Assembly: GCA_963794685.1 (NCBI GenBank)
Contig: CAWCFK010000009.1
Coordinates: 1 to 64,000 of the forward strand
Source of the DNA: CAVTWH01 sp963794685
GTDB lineage: Bacteria; Actinomycetota; Actinomycetes; Mycobacteriales; Micromonosporaceae
Direction of reading: 5' to 3'
DNA: 64,000 nt
Positions 18,801 to 26,546 of this stretch are shown here, one piece after another. Within the stretch, counting starts at the first letter, position 1, and each line of letters opens with the position of its first letter. Under the pieces are notes generated by a model. That model worked only from the letters and a program-made list of their open reading frames with translations, was not told the DNA's origin and ran no database searches. A program made the position numbers and the translations under genes.

Positions 18801-19056
18801 GGTTGGCGTACCGGGCGAGCTGATCTTCGCTGTGCGCCGGGTGGGTACCCAGCGTCTGCGACGCCAGAATCGCCGCCAGCGTGGCGTTGCCGTTCTCGCC
18901 GGGCGGCAGGATGTCCTGGCACTGGTCGAGGCAGTAGTCGGTGGGGGTCAGGTAGGCGCTCGCGGCACTGGCCGGCGCGGCGGCCGGACCGCCGATCGCG
19001 GCGGCGACCAGGACGAGCACCACACCGGTACGGACGAGTCTGCGGGGACGGGTCAT
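15892..19056 (-). CDS. Secreted penicillin acylase-family hydrolase with C-terminal discoidin domain
   Basis: The 1054-residue precursor has a Sec-type signal peptide (~residues 1-33, ending PASAAS) and a long N-terminal-nucleophile hydrolase region of the penicillin acylase family. The beta-subunit nucleophile is most likely Ser380 in KGMSNAVVVSG, which would become N-terminal after autocleavage. The last ~130 residues form a coagulation factor 5/8 (discoidin) domain starting NLAYGRPASASST. Family members cleave amide bonds of beta-lactams, acyl-homoserine lactones or lipopeptides; the substrate cannot be read from sequence. AAGGAG precedes the ATG. Confidence 0.85.
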   Translation of the reverse strand: MTRPRRLVRTGVVLVLVAAAIGGPAAAPASAASAYLTPTDYCLDQCQDILPPGENGNATLAAILASQTLGTHPAHSEDQLARYANLVTAYTGLTTDQLGQFYNDAAFGVPASQVESSESPRSDVTIVRDKATGVPHITGTTRSGTMYGAGYAGAQDRLFLMDLLRHVGRGTLTSFAGGSPGNQALEQSVWRNSPYTEADLTAQVNALAAKGSRGAQLYTDVTDYIAGINAYITHCMAARPVNCPGEYVLTGHLDALTNAGGPQPFTATDVIAISGVVGGLFGGGGGGEVASALVRVQARLRYGDVVGDQVWRAFREQNDPETVLTLHNGQSFPYGQSPASATGVALPDAGSAARVPVVANPTGTGMVTPAGNAATAKGMSNAVVVSGANTGSGNPIAVFGPQTGYFSPQLLMLEELQGPGISARGAAFAGVNLYVQLGRGQDYAWSATSASQDITDTYAVTLCGSGGVNATSYLYHGQCLPMDVLQQHNAWTPTTADSTPAGSYDLVTYRTKYGLVSWRGLVGGVPTAFTSLRSTYRHEADSAIGFQLFNDPTQMGDAAAFTASAANVGYAFNWFYVNSTQVAYFNSGLNPQRPASADPNLPMVADAAHEWLGWNPDTNTASYTPAATHPQSVNQDFYVSWNNKQAGDYSAADGNFSFGPVQRAQLLDAGVRAATAGGAKVDRAAVVKVMADAAVTDLRAKTVLGLLLQVATSTPVTDPGQAASIAGLRAWLDSGAHRVESTPGSHAYSNADAIRTFDAWWPLLVSGEFKPGLGDALYTALVGAMQINESPSGGQQDPAGASTSLGETQAHKGSAFQYGWWGYVSKDLRGVLGQPVSAPLAASYCGGGSLAGCRSMLLATLSTAAATPAAQVYPGDKDCSAGDQWCADTIIQSPLGGISHDKISWQNRPTYQQVVQFPAHRGDSIANLAYGRPASASSTQLLSSNTPGKAVDGSDGTRWASNWSDNQQLTVDLGAAATVSRVVLHWESAYGRGYRIEVSTNGSTWTAVYATTTGDGGTDVLTFPAVTARYVRMQGVTRGSSYGYSLYELEVYAR

Positions 19057-19099
19057 CTGCGGGCTCCTTCGCCGGACGAGGCGGTAGCGCGATGACAGC

Positions 19100-19127
19100 A
19101 CGGTAACCCGAATTTCACTCACGTCAA
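19100..19127 (-). promoter_or_regulatory. Candidate promoter of the penicillin-acylase gene
   Basis: On the minus strand TTGACG, a 16-nt spacer and TACCGT lie about 45 nt before the start. The -35 element is good and the -10 is moderate. Confidence 0.4.
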
Positions 19128-19270
19128 TATCCTCGACAGTCGGATTGGCGCGCCCCGCCAAACCCACCGGTCCCGCACGCCGCCGGAGTCCTGCGGGATC
19201 GGAGCCGCGAGGCGCGCGGTCTGGTTCGTAACCGGACGCCGATCGTCCGGATTCGGCGATAACGTCACCG

Positions 19271-19290
19271 CCAGCCAGCCAGCCAGCCAG
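19271..19290. repeat. Five tandem CCAG units
   Basis: CCAG is repeated five times without error, ending 17 nt before the ATG of the next gene and just before its ribosome-binding site. Copy-number change would alter leader spacing, not the reading frame. Confidence 0.8.
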
Positions 19291-19307
19291 ACTGCGGGGG
19301 ACACAGC

Positions 19308-19838
19308 ATGACCGGGAGCACAGTCTTCGACTTCAAGGCGTTCTTCGTCGCGCTCGATACCCAGCGCCGCGACCGCGCGCTGGGCTGGCACGACCTCGCC
19401 GACGAACTGTGGGAGCAGTCGTGTCAGCTCAACGCCCAGCGGCAAACCGATCACCCGCTCTGTGGGGGAGCGATTTCCCGGCTGGGGCAGCGAGGCGCGA
19501 CCTCATGCCAGTACGCGCTGTTCATGTTGCGCTGGCTCGGCCGTCCGCCGGAGGACTTTCTGGCTGGTCCGGTCGTCGACGTCGGCCGCACAGCCCTGCC
19601 CGGGGCGGGGCCCGACAGCCGGCTGCGATGGGACCTGAACGCAACCTACGCGGCCCTCGACGAGCACCGTCGAGAGCATGGCCTGACCTGGGCGGAGCTG
19701 GCCCGGGAACTCGACTGCACGCCGAGCCGGCTGACCAACCTGCGCACTGCCCGGCAGGCCGACCTGGAACTGGCGATGCGAACGACGCAACGGCTCGAAC
19801 GGCCGGCCGCCGACTTCATCCAGGCCGCCCGCTGGTGA
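19308..19838 (+). CDS. Protein with two similar HTH-like halves, function unknown
   Basis: The 176-residue product contains two related modules. Residues 8-80 begin FDFKAFFVALDTQRRDRALGW and end WLGRPPEDFLAG. Residues 106-175 run LRWDLNATYAALDEHRREHGLTW to RLERPAADFIQ. Each has the pattern of a Cro/XRE-like helix-turn-helix (LADEL...ISRL and LARELDCTPSRLTNL), and the second is the better match. The gene therefore looks like an internal duplication. A DNA-binding role is inferred. GGGGGAC precedes the ATG. Confidence 0.7.
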   Translation: MTGSTVFDFKAFFVALDTQRRDRALGWHDLADELWEQSCQLNAQRQTDHPLCGGAISRLGQRGATSCQYALFMLRWLGRPPEDFLAGPVVDVGRTALPGAGPDSRLRWDLNATYAALDEHRREHGLTWAELARELDCTPSRLTNLRTARQADLELAMRTTQRLERPAADFIQAARW

Positions 19839-19981
19839 CGGGCGGGTAGTCCCGCAAGGATCCGGTGCAGCATGAGGGGAATAACTTATGAGTTCCGTAT
19901 CCATCGACGCCACGGAGGCCGCGCGCCGGCCACCACGCCACCGAGACGCTCGCCACCGAGTGGCCGACCGCGCCTGCCCGC

Positions 19982-20596
19982 CTACCAGTCCCGGTCGGTC
20001 GGCAGCCGGTCCAGCTCCGGAACGGACACATGCAGTACCCGGTAGCGCTCGGTGTCGTCGACGTCCGCGGGGATCTCCTGCCGCCACAGCGCGAAGCGCA
20101 GCAACTGCCACCCCGTCGGGTCCACGCCCAGGGCCACGGTGTGCACGTCGGCGCGCTGCGCGAGTACCCGGGCAGCTTCGATCTCCCGCTCCATCACCTC
20201 GGCCAGGTGCAGCCCGGAACCGTCCCGGTCAGCGGGCAGCGCTGTCAGCCGCCGGCCGGCCGCTGACAGCGCGTCGCCGCCCACCCGCGCCGGCCCCGCG
20301 AACGCGGCAACCCCCGCCCACTGCCGCACCGTCGGGCGACCGAAGTCGCGGATGATGCCCTGGAAGCCGCCGCCGCCGACCAGAAAGTGTGCCGCCGCAC
20401 CGACTTCCCGCCACAGGTAGAACGGGGCGTACTGGTTGACCGGGGAGCCGTCGAGCCCGCGCTCGCGGATCAGGTACGCCTTGAGCCCCAGTCCGGGCCG
20501 GTCGTCGAGCAGGTGGCCGTAGGTGGCGACCCGCTTGCGGATGATCCCCATGTCGTAGTCGGCGGGCAGGGTCAGCTCGTACTGCTTCGCGTACAT
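19982..20596 (-). CDS. DUF4865 family protein
   Basis: The 204-residue product starts MYAKQYELTLPADYDMGIIR and contains HLLDDRPGLGLKAYLIRERG, matching the DUF4865 family as I remember it. Members often accompany tautomerase or monooxygenase-like proteins and have no defined reaction. No membrane or signal segments are visible. The gene reads in the same direction as the truncated VOC gene just upstream and may once have shared its operon. Confidence 0.7.
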   Translation of the reverse strand: MYAKQYELTLPADYDMGIIRKRVATYGHLLDDRPGLGLKAYLIRERGLDGSPVNQYAPFYLWREVGAAAHFLVGGGGFQGIIRDFGRPTVRQWAGVAAFAGPARVGGDALSAAGRRLTALPADRDGSGLHLAEVMEREIEAARVLAQRADVHTVALGVDPTGWQLLRFALWRQEIPADVDDTERYRVLHVSVPELDRLPTDRDW

Positions 20597-20694
20597 GCCG
20601 TTGGCTCCTCGTCACGGTTGTCCGTCCACCCTCGACGGCCGGAGCCGGCGAAAGCTTTCCCTGCACCGTATCCAGCGCGCCGGCGACCGACCGG

Positions 20695-20835
20695 TCAGCC
20701 CGCCCCGGAGGTGTCGAGGATCTCCAGGTAGTGCCGGTTGTACATGACGCCGAGCAGGTTGCCGAACGGGTCCAGGACGCTGGCGGTGACAAACCCCGGC
20801 CCCCGCTCCACGGGCTGCTCGACAACCGTGGCGCC
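20695..20835 (-). pseudogene. C-terminal remnant of a VOC (glyoxalase-fold) protein
   Basis: Forty-six codons encode GATVVEQPVERGPGF followed by VLDPFGNLLGVMYN and HYLEILDTSGAG, the end of a VOC-superfamily protein. The N-terminal two-thirds are missing. Upstream of about 20836, in its direction of transcription, the sequence switches abruptly to the WYL regulator on the opposite strand. No start codon or ribosome site supports a functional short protein. Confidence 0.7.
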
Positions 20836-21559
20836 GGTGAGGCACAGACCCTGTTCCTGCTGCTCGGCCCGGCCGCGGCCGGCTCCGACACCGCCCGGAC
20901 GGCGCTACGCAAGCTGGTCCGGGCACTGCCGCAGACCTTCCGCGCGGACGCCGAAGCCGCTGCCGACGCCACCATGGTCGACCCGACCCGGTGGGGCGAC
21001 CGCGACCGCGCCCGCCCGGAACTCGTCGGTGCGCTCCAGGCCGCGGTGGTCCGCACGACGCAAGGTCCTGCTGACCTACACCGGCCGTGCGGGGGTGCGC
21101 AGCGAGCGTCTCATCGACCCGTGGGGGTTGGTCGACAAGGACGACAGCTGGTACCTGCTCGCCGGCACCGAACGTGGCCAGCGCACCTTCCGGGTGGACC
21201 GGATCGTGGCCGCCGAGCTCACCGAAGAGCCGGCCCCGCGCCCCGACGACTTCGCCCTCGACGCGGCCTGGCGTCAGGTGGTCGGGGAAGTGGAGCAGCA
21301 GCGCTCGCGAACCTGGGCGACGGTACTCCTACCGACCCGCTTCGTGGGGGTGCTGCGGGACCAGTTCGGCCGGCACTGCCACGCCGACGGCGACGCCGGC
21401 CCGGGGCGTACCCGGGCCCGGGTTGGGGCGCCGACCGCCCTGGACATCGCCCGACACCTGGCCGGCTGGGGCACCCTGATCGAGGTGGAGCGGCCGTCCA
21501 CGGTACGCGCCGAACTCGCCCGTATCGGCGCGGAACTCACCGCCCGGTACTCGTCCTGA
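20836..21559 (+). pseudogene. WYL-domain regulator missing its N-terminal HTH, one frameshift
   Basis: The readable protein starts inside the regulator at GEAQTLFLLLGPAAAGSD and continues through RKLVRALPQTFRADAEAA. After a one-base break near 21057 it goes on to the WYL core, VRSERLIDPWGLVDKDDSWYLLAG, here cited by its W-Y-L residues near 21150. The C-terminal WCX-like part is intact to the TGA. The roughly 70-80-residue N-terminal winged helix of YafY-type regulators is absent, and no start codon fits. It therefore could not bind DNA as it stands. Confidence 0.75.
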
Positions 21560-21575
21560 CCTGGCCGGCCTACGC

Positions 21576-22547
21576 CTACGCCAGGTCGCCGGGGTCGGTG
21601 TTCGCGCCGCACAGCACGAGCGCCACCCGCTCGCCGTCCGCGGGCACGTACCGGCCGCTGGTCAACGCCGCGTACGCCGCCGCCGGACCGGCCTCCACCA
21701 CCACCCGCCACCGTTCCCACGCGGCCGCCCGGGCCGCCAGGATCTCCTCGTCGCTGACCAGCACGCTGTGCACGCCGGTCCGGGTCGCGACCGAGTAGGC
21801 GATCTCCCCGACCCGGGGCGCGCCGAGCGAGTCCGCGGCGATGCCGCTGACGGCGACGTCCACCGGTCCACCGGCCGCCAGCGCCGCGTGCAGGGTGGGC
21901 GCGGTCTGCGGCTCCACAGCGACCACCTTCGCCGCTCCCTGTGCCGCCGTCGCCACCCCGGCCAGCAGCCCGCCGCCGCCCACGGCCACCACGATGGTGT
22001 CCACCGCGCCGTCCACCTGGTCGATCAACTCGACGCCGAGCGTGCCGGCGCCCGCGCAGATCGCCGGCTGGTCGTAGGCGTGGCAGTACACCGCGCCGAC
22101 CTGCTCGGTGTGCGCCAGTGCTGCCTGGTACGCCTCCACATACACCTGCCCGACCTGGACCACCTGCGCGCCGTACCCGCGCAGCCGTTCCACCTTCACC
22201 CGGGGCGCGGTGACCGGGAGGAACACCGTGGCCGGCACCCCGATCCGGGCCGCCGCCCAGGCGTTGGCCAGGCCCGCGTTGCCGCCGGAGGCGACCACGA
22301 TGCCGACCGCCGGGTCGAGTTCCCCGGACTCCCTCGCCGCGAGCACCCGGTTGGCCGCGCCGCGCGCCTTGAACGAGCCGGTGTGCTGGAGATACTCCAA
22401 CTTCACGGCGAGCCCGTCGAGCTGAGCGACCGGCGTCCTACGCAGCCACCCCGCCGTCCGTCGGCCCGCATCGGCGATGTCCGCGCCGGTGATCGTGCCG
22501 CCCTGCCCCCGCCGTCCGTGCGCCCACGAATCAACCGTGCTGTGCAT
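21576..22547 (-). CDS. Threonine/serine dehydratase-like PLP enzyme
   Basis: The 323-residue product is a fold-type II PLP enzyme. The Schiff-base Lys lies in HTGSFKARGA (residue ~59), and the phosphate loop is the Gly-rich VAVGGGGLLAG. It should deaminate threonine or serine to the 2-oxo acid. It lacks a C-terminal ACT domain, so it is the short unregulated (catabolic) type. The ATG at 22547 is chosen because AGGGGGTGGG precedes it; the gene overlaps the upstream phosphotransferase gene by 17 bp. Confidence 0.85.
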   Translation of the reverse strand: MHSTVDSWAHGRRGQGGTITGADIADAGRRTAGWLRRTPVAQLDGLAVKLEYLQHTGSFKARGAANRVLAARESGELDPAVGIVVASGGNAGLANAWAAARIGVPATVFLPVTAPRVKVERLRGYGAQVVQVGQVYVEAYQAALAHTEQVGAVYCHAYDQPAICAGAGTLGVELIDQVDGAVDTIVVAVGGGGLLAGVATAAQGAAKVVAVEPQTAPTLHAALAAGGPVDVAVSGIAADSLGAPRVGEIAYSVATRTGVHSVLVSDEEILAARAAAWERWRVVVEAGPAAAYAALTSGRYVPADGERVALVLCGANTDPGDLA

Positions 22548-23571
22548 CGCCCACCCCCTGGTCATCGACCCTCTGCGCGGTGACCTCCTGCGCGTTGACC
22601 TCGCGGAGCGTCTTGGTGATATTCCACTCGGCCAGGTCCAGCATCCACTGCCGGTCCGGGAAGTCGGTCGCCGCGATCCGCAGCGGCCCTTCGATCAGGG
22701 ACAGCATCTGCGCGAACCGGTACAACTCCAGCCGGTCGGCATCGAGCTCCACCGGCCGCAGCGCCGCGTACGCCGGCCCGAACCGCAACTGCAGGAAGGC
22801 GTGCTCCCACTCCACGTCGAAGTACGCCAGCCCCTCGATGTCGATCAGCACCGCCTCGCCGGACGGCGGGACGAATACGTGGTCGGGGCCGAGCTCACCG
22901 TGTACCAGCACATAGGTCTGCCGGGCCGTGACCACCTCCCGCAGCGCGTGCACCCGCTCAGCGATCCGGTCGTGCGCCGCCGCCAGCCGGTCGTCCCGCC
23001 GGGACGCGGCAGCCAGATCACGCAGCGCCCGGTCCACGATGACGTCCTCCGTCGGCCGCTGCTCAAGGTCGCCGCCGCCGTTGACCTCCGCGACCTTGCC
23101 GTAGCGCGGGCCGACCGTGGTGTGCATCCGGCGCAGCGCGTCCCCGAGCGCGGCCAGTGGCCCGGCCGCAGCCTCAGGATCCTTCTCCAGCAACGCTTCC
23201 AGCGTCACCGAACCCACGTCCTCCAGCAGCGCCAGGTCCGCGTCGAGGTAGCGGCCGGTACGGTCGAGCAGGTCCAGCCGCGGTACCCGCGCGCCAGCCG
23301 CCGAGAGCGCCGCGTGGCTGGCCGCGAACAACTCCGCCCCGGTCGCGTCGGCAAACGGATTATCCGGCTTGCCCTGCGTCGCGGGCCAGTAGTTCTCCTC
23401 CGCCGCCCAGCTGTAGAGGATCGCGGTCGTCCCGTCGTCCAGCCGCAGCCGGTACACCCCCTTCTTGGTACCGCCGGTCAGCCGGTCCAGCGCGACCACC
23501 CGCCGCGCACTGCCGTACTGGTCAGCCACCAACTCCCGGATGTCGTCAGGCTGCAGGAACGTCCGCGTCAT
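22531..23571 (-). CDS. Aminoglycoside-phosphotransferase-fold kinase with altered catalytic loop
   Basis: The 346-residue product has a choline/aminoglycoside-kinase fold. A nucleotide-binding segment (GGTKKGVYRLRLDDGTTAIL) lies near residues 33-52. The catalytic loop reads VHGELGPDHVFV, so the usual catalytic Asp is Glu and the usual metal-binding Asn is His. The following metal Asp is present in VLIDIEG. These replacements suggest a distinct small-molecule kinase subfamily rather than an antibiotic-resistance enzyme. CAGGAG precedes the ATG. It is co-transcribed with the PLP dehydratase, hinting at amino-acid metabolism. Confidence 0.75.
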   Translation of the reverse strand: MTRTFLQPDDIRELVADQYGSARRVVALDRLTGGTKKGVYRLRLDDGTTAILYSWAAEENYWPATQGKPDNPFADATGAELFAASHAALSAAGARVPRLDLLDRTGRYLDADLALLEDVGSVTLEALLEKDPEAAAGPLAALGDALRRMHTTVGPRYGKVAEVNGGGDLEQRPTEDVIVDRALRDLAAASRRDDRLAAAHDRIAERVHALREVVTARQTYVLVHGELGPDHVFVPPSGEAVLIDIEGLAYFDVEWEHAFLQLRFGPAYAALRPVELDADRLELYRFAQMLSLIEGPLRIAATDFPDRQWMLDLAEWNITKTLREVNAQEVTAQRVDDQGVGDAQHG

Positions 23572-23711
23572 CGTCGCTCTCCTGCGTCCCGTCGAGCCGG
23601 TCGAGGAGCACGTCGGCGCCCCGGAAGGTGTAGCGGTGCCAGCGGTCGGACACGTCCGCGAGGTCCGCGACCGGGTTTCGAGGTTGCCTGCCGGTGGGAT
23701 CACGTTTGGGC

Positions 23712-24526
23712 TCACTCGGCGCGCTGTCCGATGCGCAGGCCGCACAGGTAGCGCCGTGGCGCCCGGTCGTCCAGCCGGGTGCGGATGCGCTCGGCGATGG
23801 CGTCGAGCAGCGGCTCGCGGACGTCGGGGTCGAGCTTGCGGTACAGCGACATCGAGCGGAGAAGATCGGCGAAGCCGGCCCCGTCGAACCACTGGACGGT
23901 CGGGTACCAGCGCACGATCGTCGGGCCGAACAGGGCGCCGGGATCCTCGACCAGTCCCCAACCCTCGTCGGTGGCGCGTACCTCGTCCTCAAGCGGCGGA
24001 TGACCCCAGGACGGGTTGCCGGGGGCAGAACTGCTCGTGCAGGTCGGCGGTCTCGGCGTACACCTCCGGCTCTCCCGGCCGGCGGACGACGACGTTGCCG
24101 ATCAGCGCCATCCAACCTCCGGGTCGGAGCACGTCGTGCGCCCGCCGCCAGCCGATCGCCGGGTCGACCCAGTGCCACGACGCGGCCGCGACGAGGACAT
24201 CGAAGCGCCGACCGCGGTCATCCCACTCCTCGAACGTCGACTCCTCGACGGTGACGTTCGGGGAAGGCGGCCGTCCGCTCGCGGGCGAGCGCCGCCAACT
24301 GCGCGCCCGGCTCGACGGCGGTCACCGGGTACCCGAGTGCAGCCAGCGAGCGTGTCGCCTGCCCGGTACCGCAGCCCACTTCGAGTACCGCCGACTCTTC
24401 GTCCATGCCAGCGATGGCGACGAGGTCCGCGAACAACTCGTCGGGGTATCCCGGTCGGACCCGGTCGTAGAGATCCGGCACGTCGTTGAACAGCCGGCCG
24501 AGCTCTCGTCCACTGAGGCTTGTCAC
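23712..24526 (-). CDS. Class I SAM-dependent methyltransferase, two frameshifts
   Basis: The product has a methyltransferase core: LEVGCGTGQATRSLAALG is SAM motif I, and VLVAAASWHWVDPAIGWRRA and VLRPGGWMALIG follow. About 270 residues are encoded once two single-base insertions are allowed for. One lies in the CCCC run near 24262 and one in the CCCCC run near 24022, each giving a continuous protein when a single C is removed. The start is GTG at 24526 after AGGAT. The target molecule is not evident. The stop at 23712 leaves a 140-bp gap before the phosphotransferase gene. Confidence 0.8.
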
Positions 24527-24646
24527 CGCACCATCCTGCCGAGGCCGCGGCCGCCTGCCGACCCATTTTCCTCGCCACTCCGATGAGAATTCGCTACCCG
24601 GCTCCGACGACAGTCCGGAGCCGCAGTGGTGGCGGAAGGTGGAATC

Positions 24647-25199
24647 ATGCCCCGCATGGCGGACTACCTCGTCTTGATCAACGGCCTGCCCGGATCGGGC
24701 AAGACCACGTTGGCCAACCAGCTGGCTTCCGCTCATGGACGCCCCGGTGATCTGCAAAGACGTCCTCAAGGAGGCGATGGCCGCCGCCTTGCCGGGCATT
24801 CCCGCGACGGCATTCGGTCCCGTGGCAGGCGACGCCATGTGGGATCTGGCGGCAGCCACACCGGGCCTCGTCATCCTCGAATCCTGGTGGTTCAAACCGC
24901 GAGATCTCGGCTATGTCCAAGACGGTCTTCGCCGGTGCGCAAGCCCTGCGACCATCGAGATCTGGTGCGACGTCCCGGCCTCGCTCGCCCAGGAACGCTT
25001 CCGGAGCCGCCGCCGAGCCGTCCTCTATGACGACGATCGCCAACTCGTGGTGTCCTGGCCCCGATGGGCTGCGGAAGCCGAGCCGCTCGGCGTAGCGGCC
25101 AAGATCATGGTCAAGACGGACCGACAAGCTGATGTCGCAGTCCTGGTGGTCGAGATCAGTGACGCGCTCGGCCTCCCAAACGCAGGCACTTTCAGCTGA
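24647..25199 (+). CDS. P-loop kinase of the AAA_33/zeta-like type, one frameshift
   Basis: The product of about 183 residues begins with a Walker A motif in LVLINGLPGSGKTTLANQLA (residues 7-26) and has the switch segment ESWWFKPRD and an Arg-rich lid near FRSRRRAVLYDD. This matches small predicted nucleoside or nucleic-acid-end kinases. The frame breaks near 24734 at GCTCATGG, where dropping one C gives ASA-MDAPVICKDVLKEA. The first ATG at 24647 follows GGAAGGTGG; the one at 24656 is also possible. No neighbour points to the substrate. Confidence 0.7.
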
Positions 25200-25308
25200 G
25201 ACTCGCCACCGGCTCGCCACGCCGGGCGCAAGACTCGCCACTTCAGCAGCGAGTCAACGTCAACCTGCCGACCCCACTTTCGCCAGCCTCCGGCAGGGAT
25301 TAATGCAA

Positions 25309-25322
25309 TACCGATATCGGTA
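25309..25322. repeat. 14-bp perfect palindrome
   Basis: TACCGATATCGGTA reads the same on both strands, in an AT-rich patch. It could be a dimeric regulator site. Confidence 0.6.
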
Positions 25323-25374
25323 ATCCGTTAATTGGTTCAAGGCTCCGGCCGGCCGGAATCCCGCCAAAGTGCAT

Positions 25375-25400
25375 GCGCACATAATTCCAGTTATGTGCGC
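25375..25400. repeat. 10-bp inverted repeat with 6-nt loop
   Basis: GCGCACATAA and its exact reverse complement TTATGTGCGC flank TTCCAG. The arms are AT-containing, unlike the GC-only terminator stems elsewhere, so an operator or structured leader is as likely as a terminator. Confidence 0.65.
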
Positions 25401-25586
25401 GAGGCGGCCATGGGGGTCAACGAGAGCTCGCTGCGGGCCACCGCCCCGCAGGCCCTGGCGAACCTGCGAGGGCCCGCGGCCACCGACGAGCCGCAGGCGC
25501 AGCCGCCGGTCACCTCCTCGTCCGCAGCTGTCGCCTCGGCGCCGGCGGCCGACTGCTGGGCGGGGGTCGACACGCCATGCGCACTG

Positions 25587-25616
25587 TTGCCTTCGGGGAA
25601 AGAGTCCGCTTATAGT
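25587..25616 (+). promoter_or_regulatory. Promoter of the 25659 membrane protein
   Basis: TTGCCT, an 18-nt spacer and TATAGT form a good housekeeping promoter. The start codon is 42 nt past the -10 element, behind AAGGAAGGAA. Confidence 0.6.
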
Positions 25617-25658
25617 TGCCTCAACGGAAACATTTTCCTCTAAGGAAGGAATCGCCTC

Positions 25659-26102
25659 ATGGACGCCACTGAGGCTTCAAAGGCTCTCGCCGAGATTCAC
25701 CAGCGCCACCAGCAGACCCTGCGCCAGGGCAGCCCCCGCCGGATCCCCGCCTGGTTCACCTACGGTTCGGCGGCGGGACTGGCACTGGCCTCGGCCAGCC
25801 ACGATTTCACCGGATGGGCGGCCACAAGCATGGCCCTGATCGGCGCTGCCGCTCTGATCTCCCTGACTGTGGCGCTGGAACGCTCGACCGGCGTGCGGCT
25901 GCGCATGCGCGCCCTACGCTGGGCTCCGCTGGCCCTGTTCGCCGTAGCCGTGCTGACCGCAATCATCGGCGTGGGCTCACTGCTACGCCTGTTCGATGTC
26001 CCCGCCGACGACACCATCGCCGGACTCGCCGGCGCCCTCGTGTGGATCGCCGCCATGGGGCCCACACAGGGGGCCGCAAGCACCCCCCGGACCCAGGCAT
26101 GA
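25659..26102 (+). CDS. Small membrane protein of unknown function
   Basis: The 147-residue product has a charged N-terminal 30 residues (DATEASKALAEIHQRHQQTL) and then about four hydrophobic helices, ending in the cytoplasm with a short polar tail. I do not recognise a characterised family. A strong ribosome site (AAGGAAGGAA) precedes the ATG. The stop overlaps the start of the next gene (ATGA), so it is probably regulated by, or works with, that winged-helix protein. Such regulator/membrane protein pairs are common in actinobacteria. Confidence 0.75.
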   Translation: MDATEASKALAEIHQRHQQTLRQGSPRRIPAWFTYGSAAGLALASASHDFTGWAATSMALIGAAALISLTVALERSTGVRLRMRALRWAPLALFAVAVLTAIIGVGSLLRLFDVPADDTIAGLAGALVWIAAMGPTQGAASTPRTQA

Positions 26103-26464
26103 CCAGCGCCCGACCGCCCGGCTTCAACGAATTGCTGCACTTCCCAGTCCGGCTCTCCCTCGTGTCCCTGCTCGCCCCCGCCGCACACGCCGAGTTCAGC
26201 TACCTACGCGAAGCCACCGGACTCAGCGACTCCGCCCTCAGTAAGCAACTGGCCACCCTGCAAGAGGCCGGCTACGTCGAAGTTCGCCGCACTGGCCGCC
26301 GCGCGACCGCTCGACTGACAGAAACCGGCCGCCACGCCCTCACTCAACACGCCCACGCCCTGCGAGCACTACTCGGCAACGTCCTCGACCCCGACGGCGA
26401 ACCGCCTCCAGCCGAAGACACACGTGGTGCCGCCACGGCACGAGCCTTCCCGGCGACGGCATGA
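26099..26464 (+). CDS. Winged-helix transcriptional regulator
   Basis: The 121-residue product has a MarR/ArsR-like winged helix. LHFPVRLSLVSLLAP leads into the helix-turn-helix FSYLREATGLSDSALSKQL, and the wing is YVEVRRTGRRATARLTETG. The C-terminal 30 residues are disordered. It belongs to the short DNA-binding-only type (HTH_27-like) often encoded with a multi-pass membrane protein, as here. It most likely represses its own operon. Confidence 0.82.
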   Translation: MTSARPPGFNELLHFPVRLSLVSLLAPAAHAEFSYLREATGLSDSALSKQLATLQEAGYVEVRRTGRRATARLTETGRHALTQHAHALRALLGNVLDPDGEPPPAEDTRGAATARAFPATA

Positions 26465-26546
26465 CCAACAGTCAGCCACGGCACGCCGTGGTCTTCGCGC
26501 CCAGCATCGCGTGTCAGCCACTGACCCGGCCGGGTGATGGCTGAAG

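Larger units (their letters stand above)
25200..25658. other. 459-bp gap with low-GC palindromes and a promoter
   Basis: No convincing gene. The part at 25300-25400 is the most AT-rich in this neighbourhood and holds two separate palindromes. The right end has a good promoter for the next gene. A 77-codon frame from 25410 exists, but I do not trust it. Confidence 0.5.

Noticed and set aside
23574..23700. Coding-like minus-strand text reading DVSDRWHRYTFRGADVLLDR
   Set aside because: No start codon is in frame, and it overlaps the phosphotransferase start. It may be a remnant but cannot be supported as a gene.
25410..25643. A 77-codon frame starting ATGGGGGTCAAC
   Set aside because: It runs straight through the TTGCCT/TATAGT promoter of the next gene, has no recognisable fold and only a weak ribosome site.
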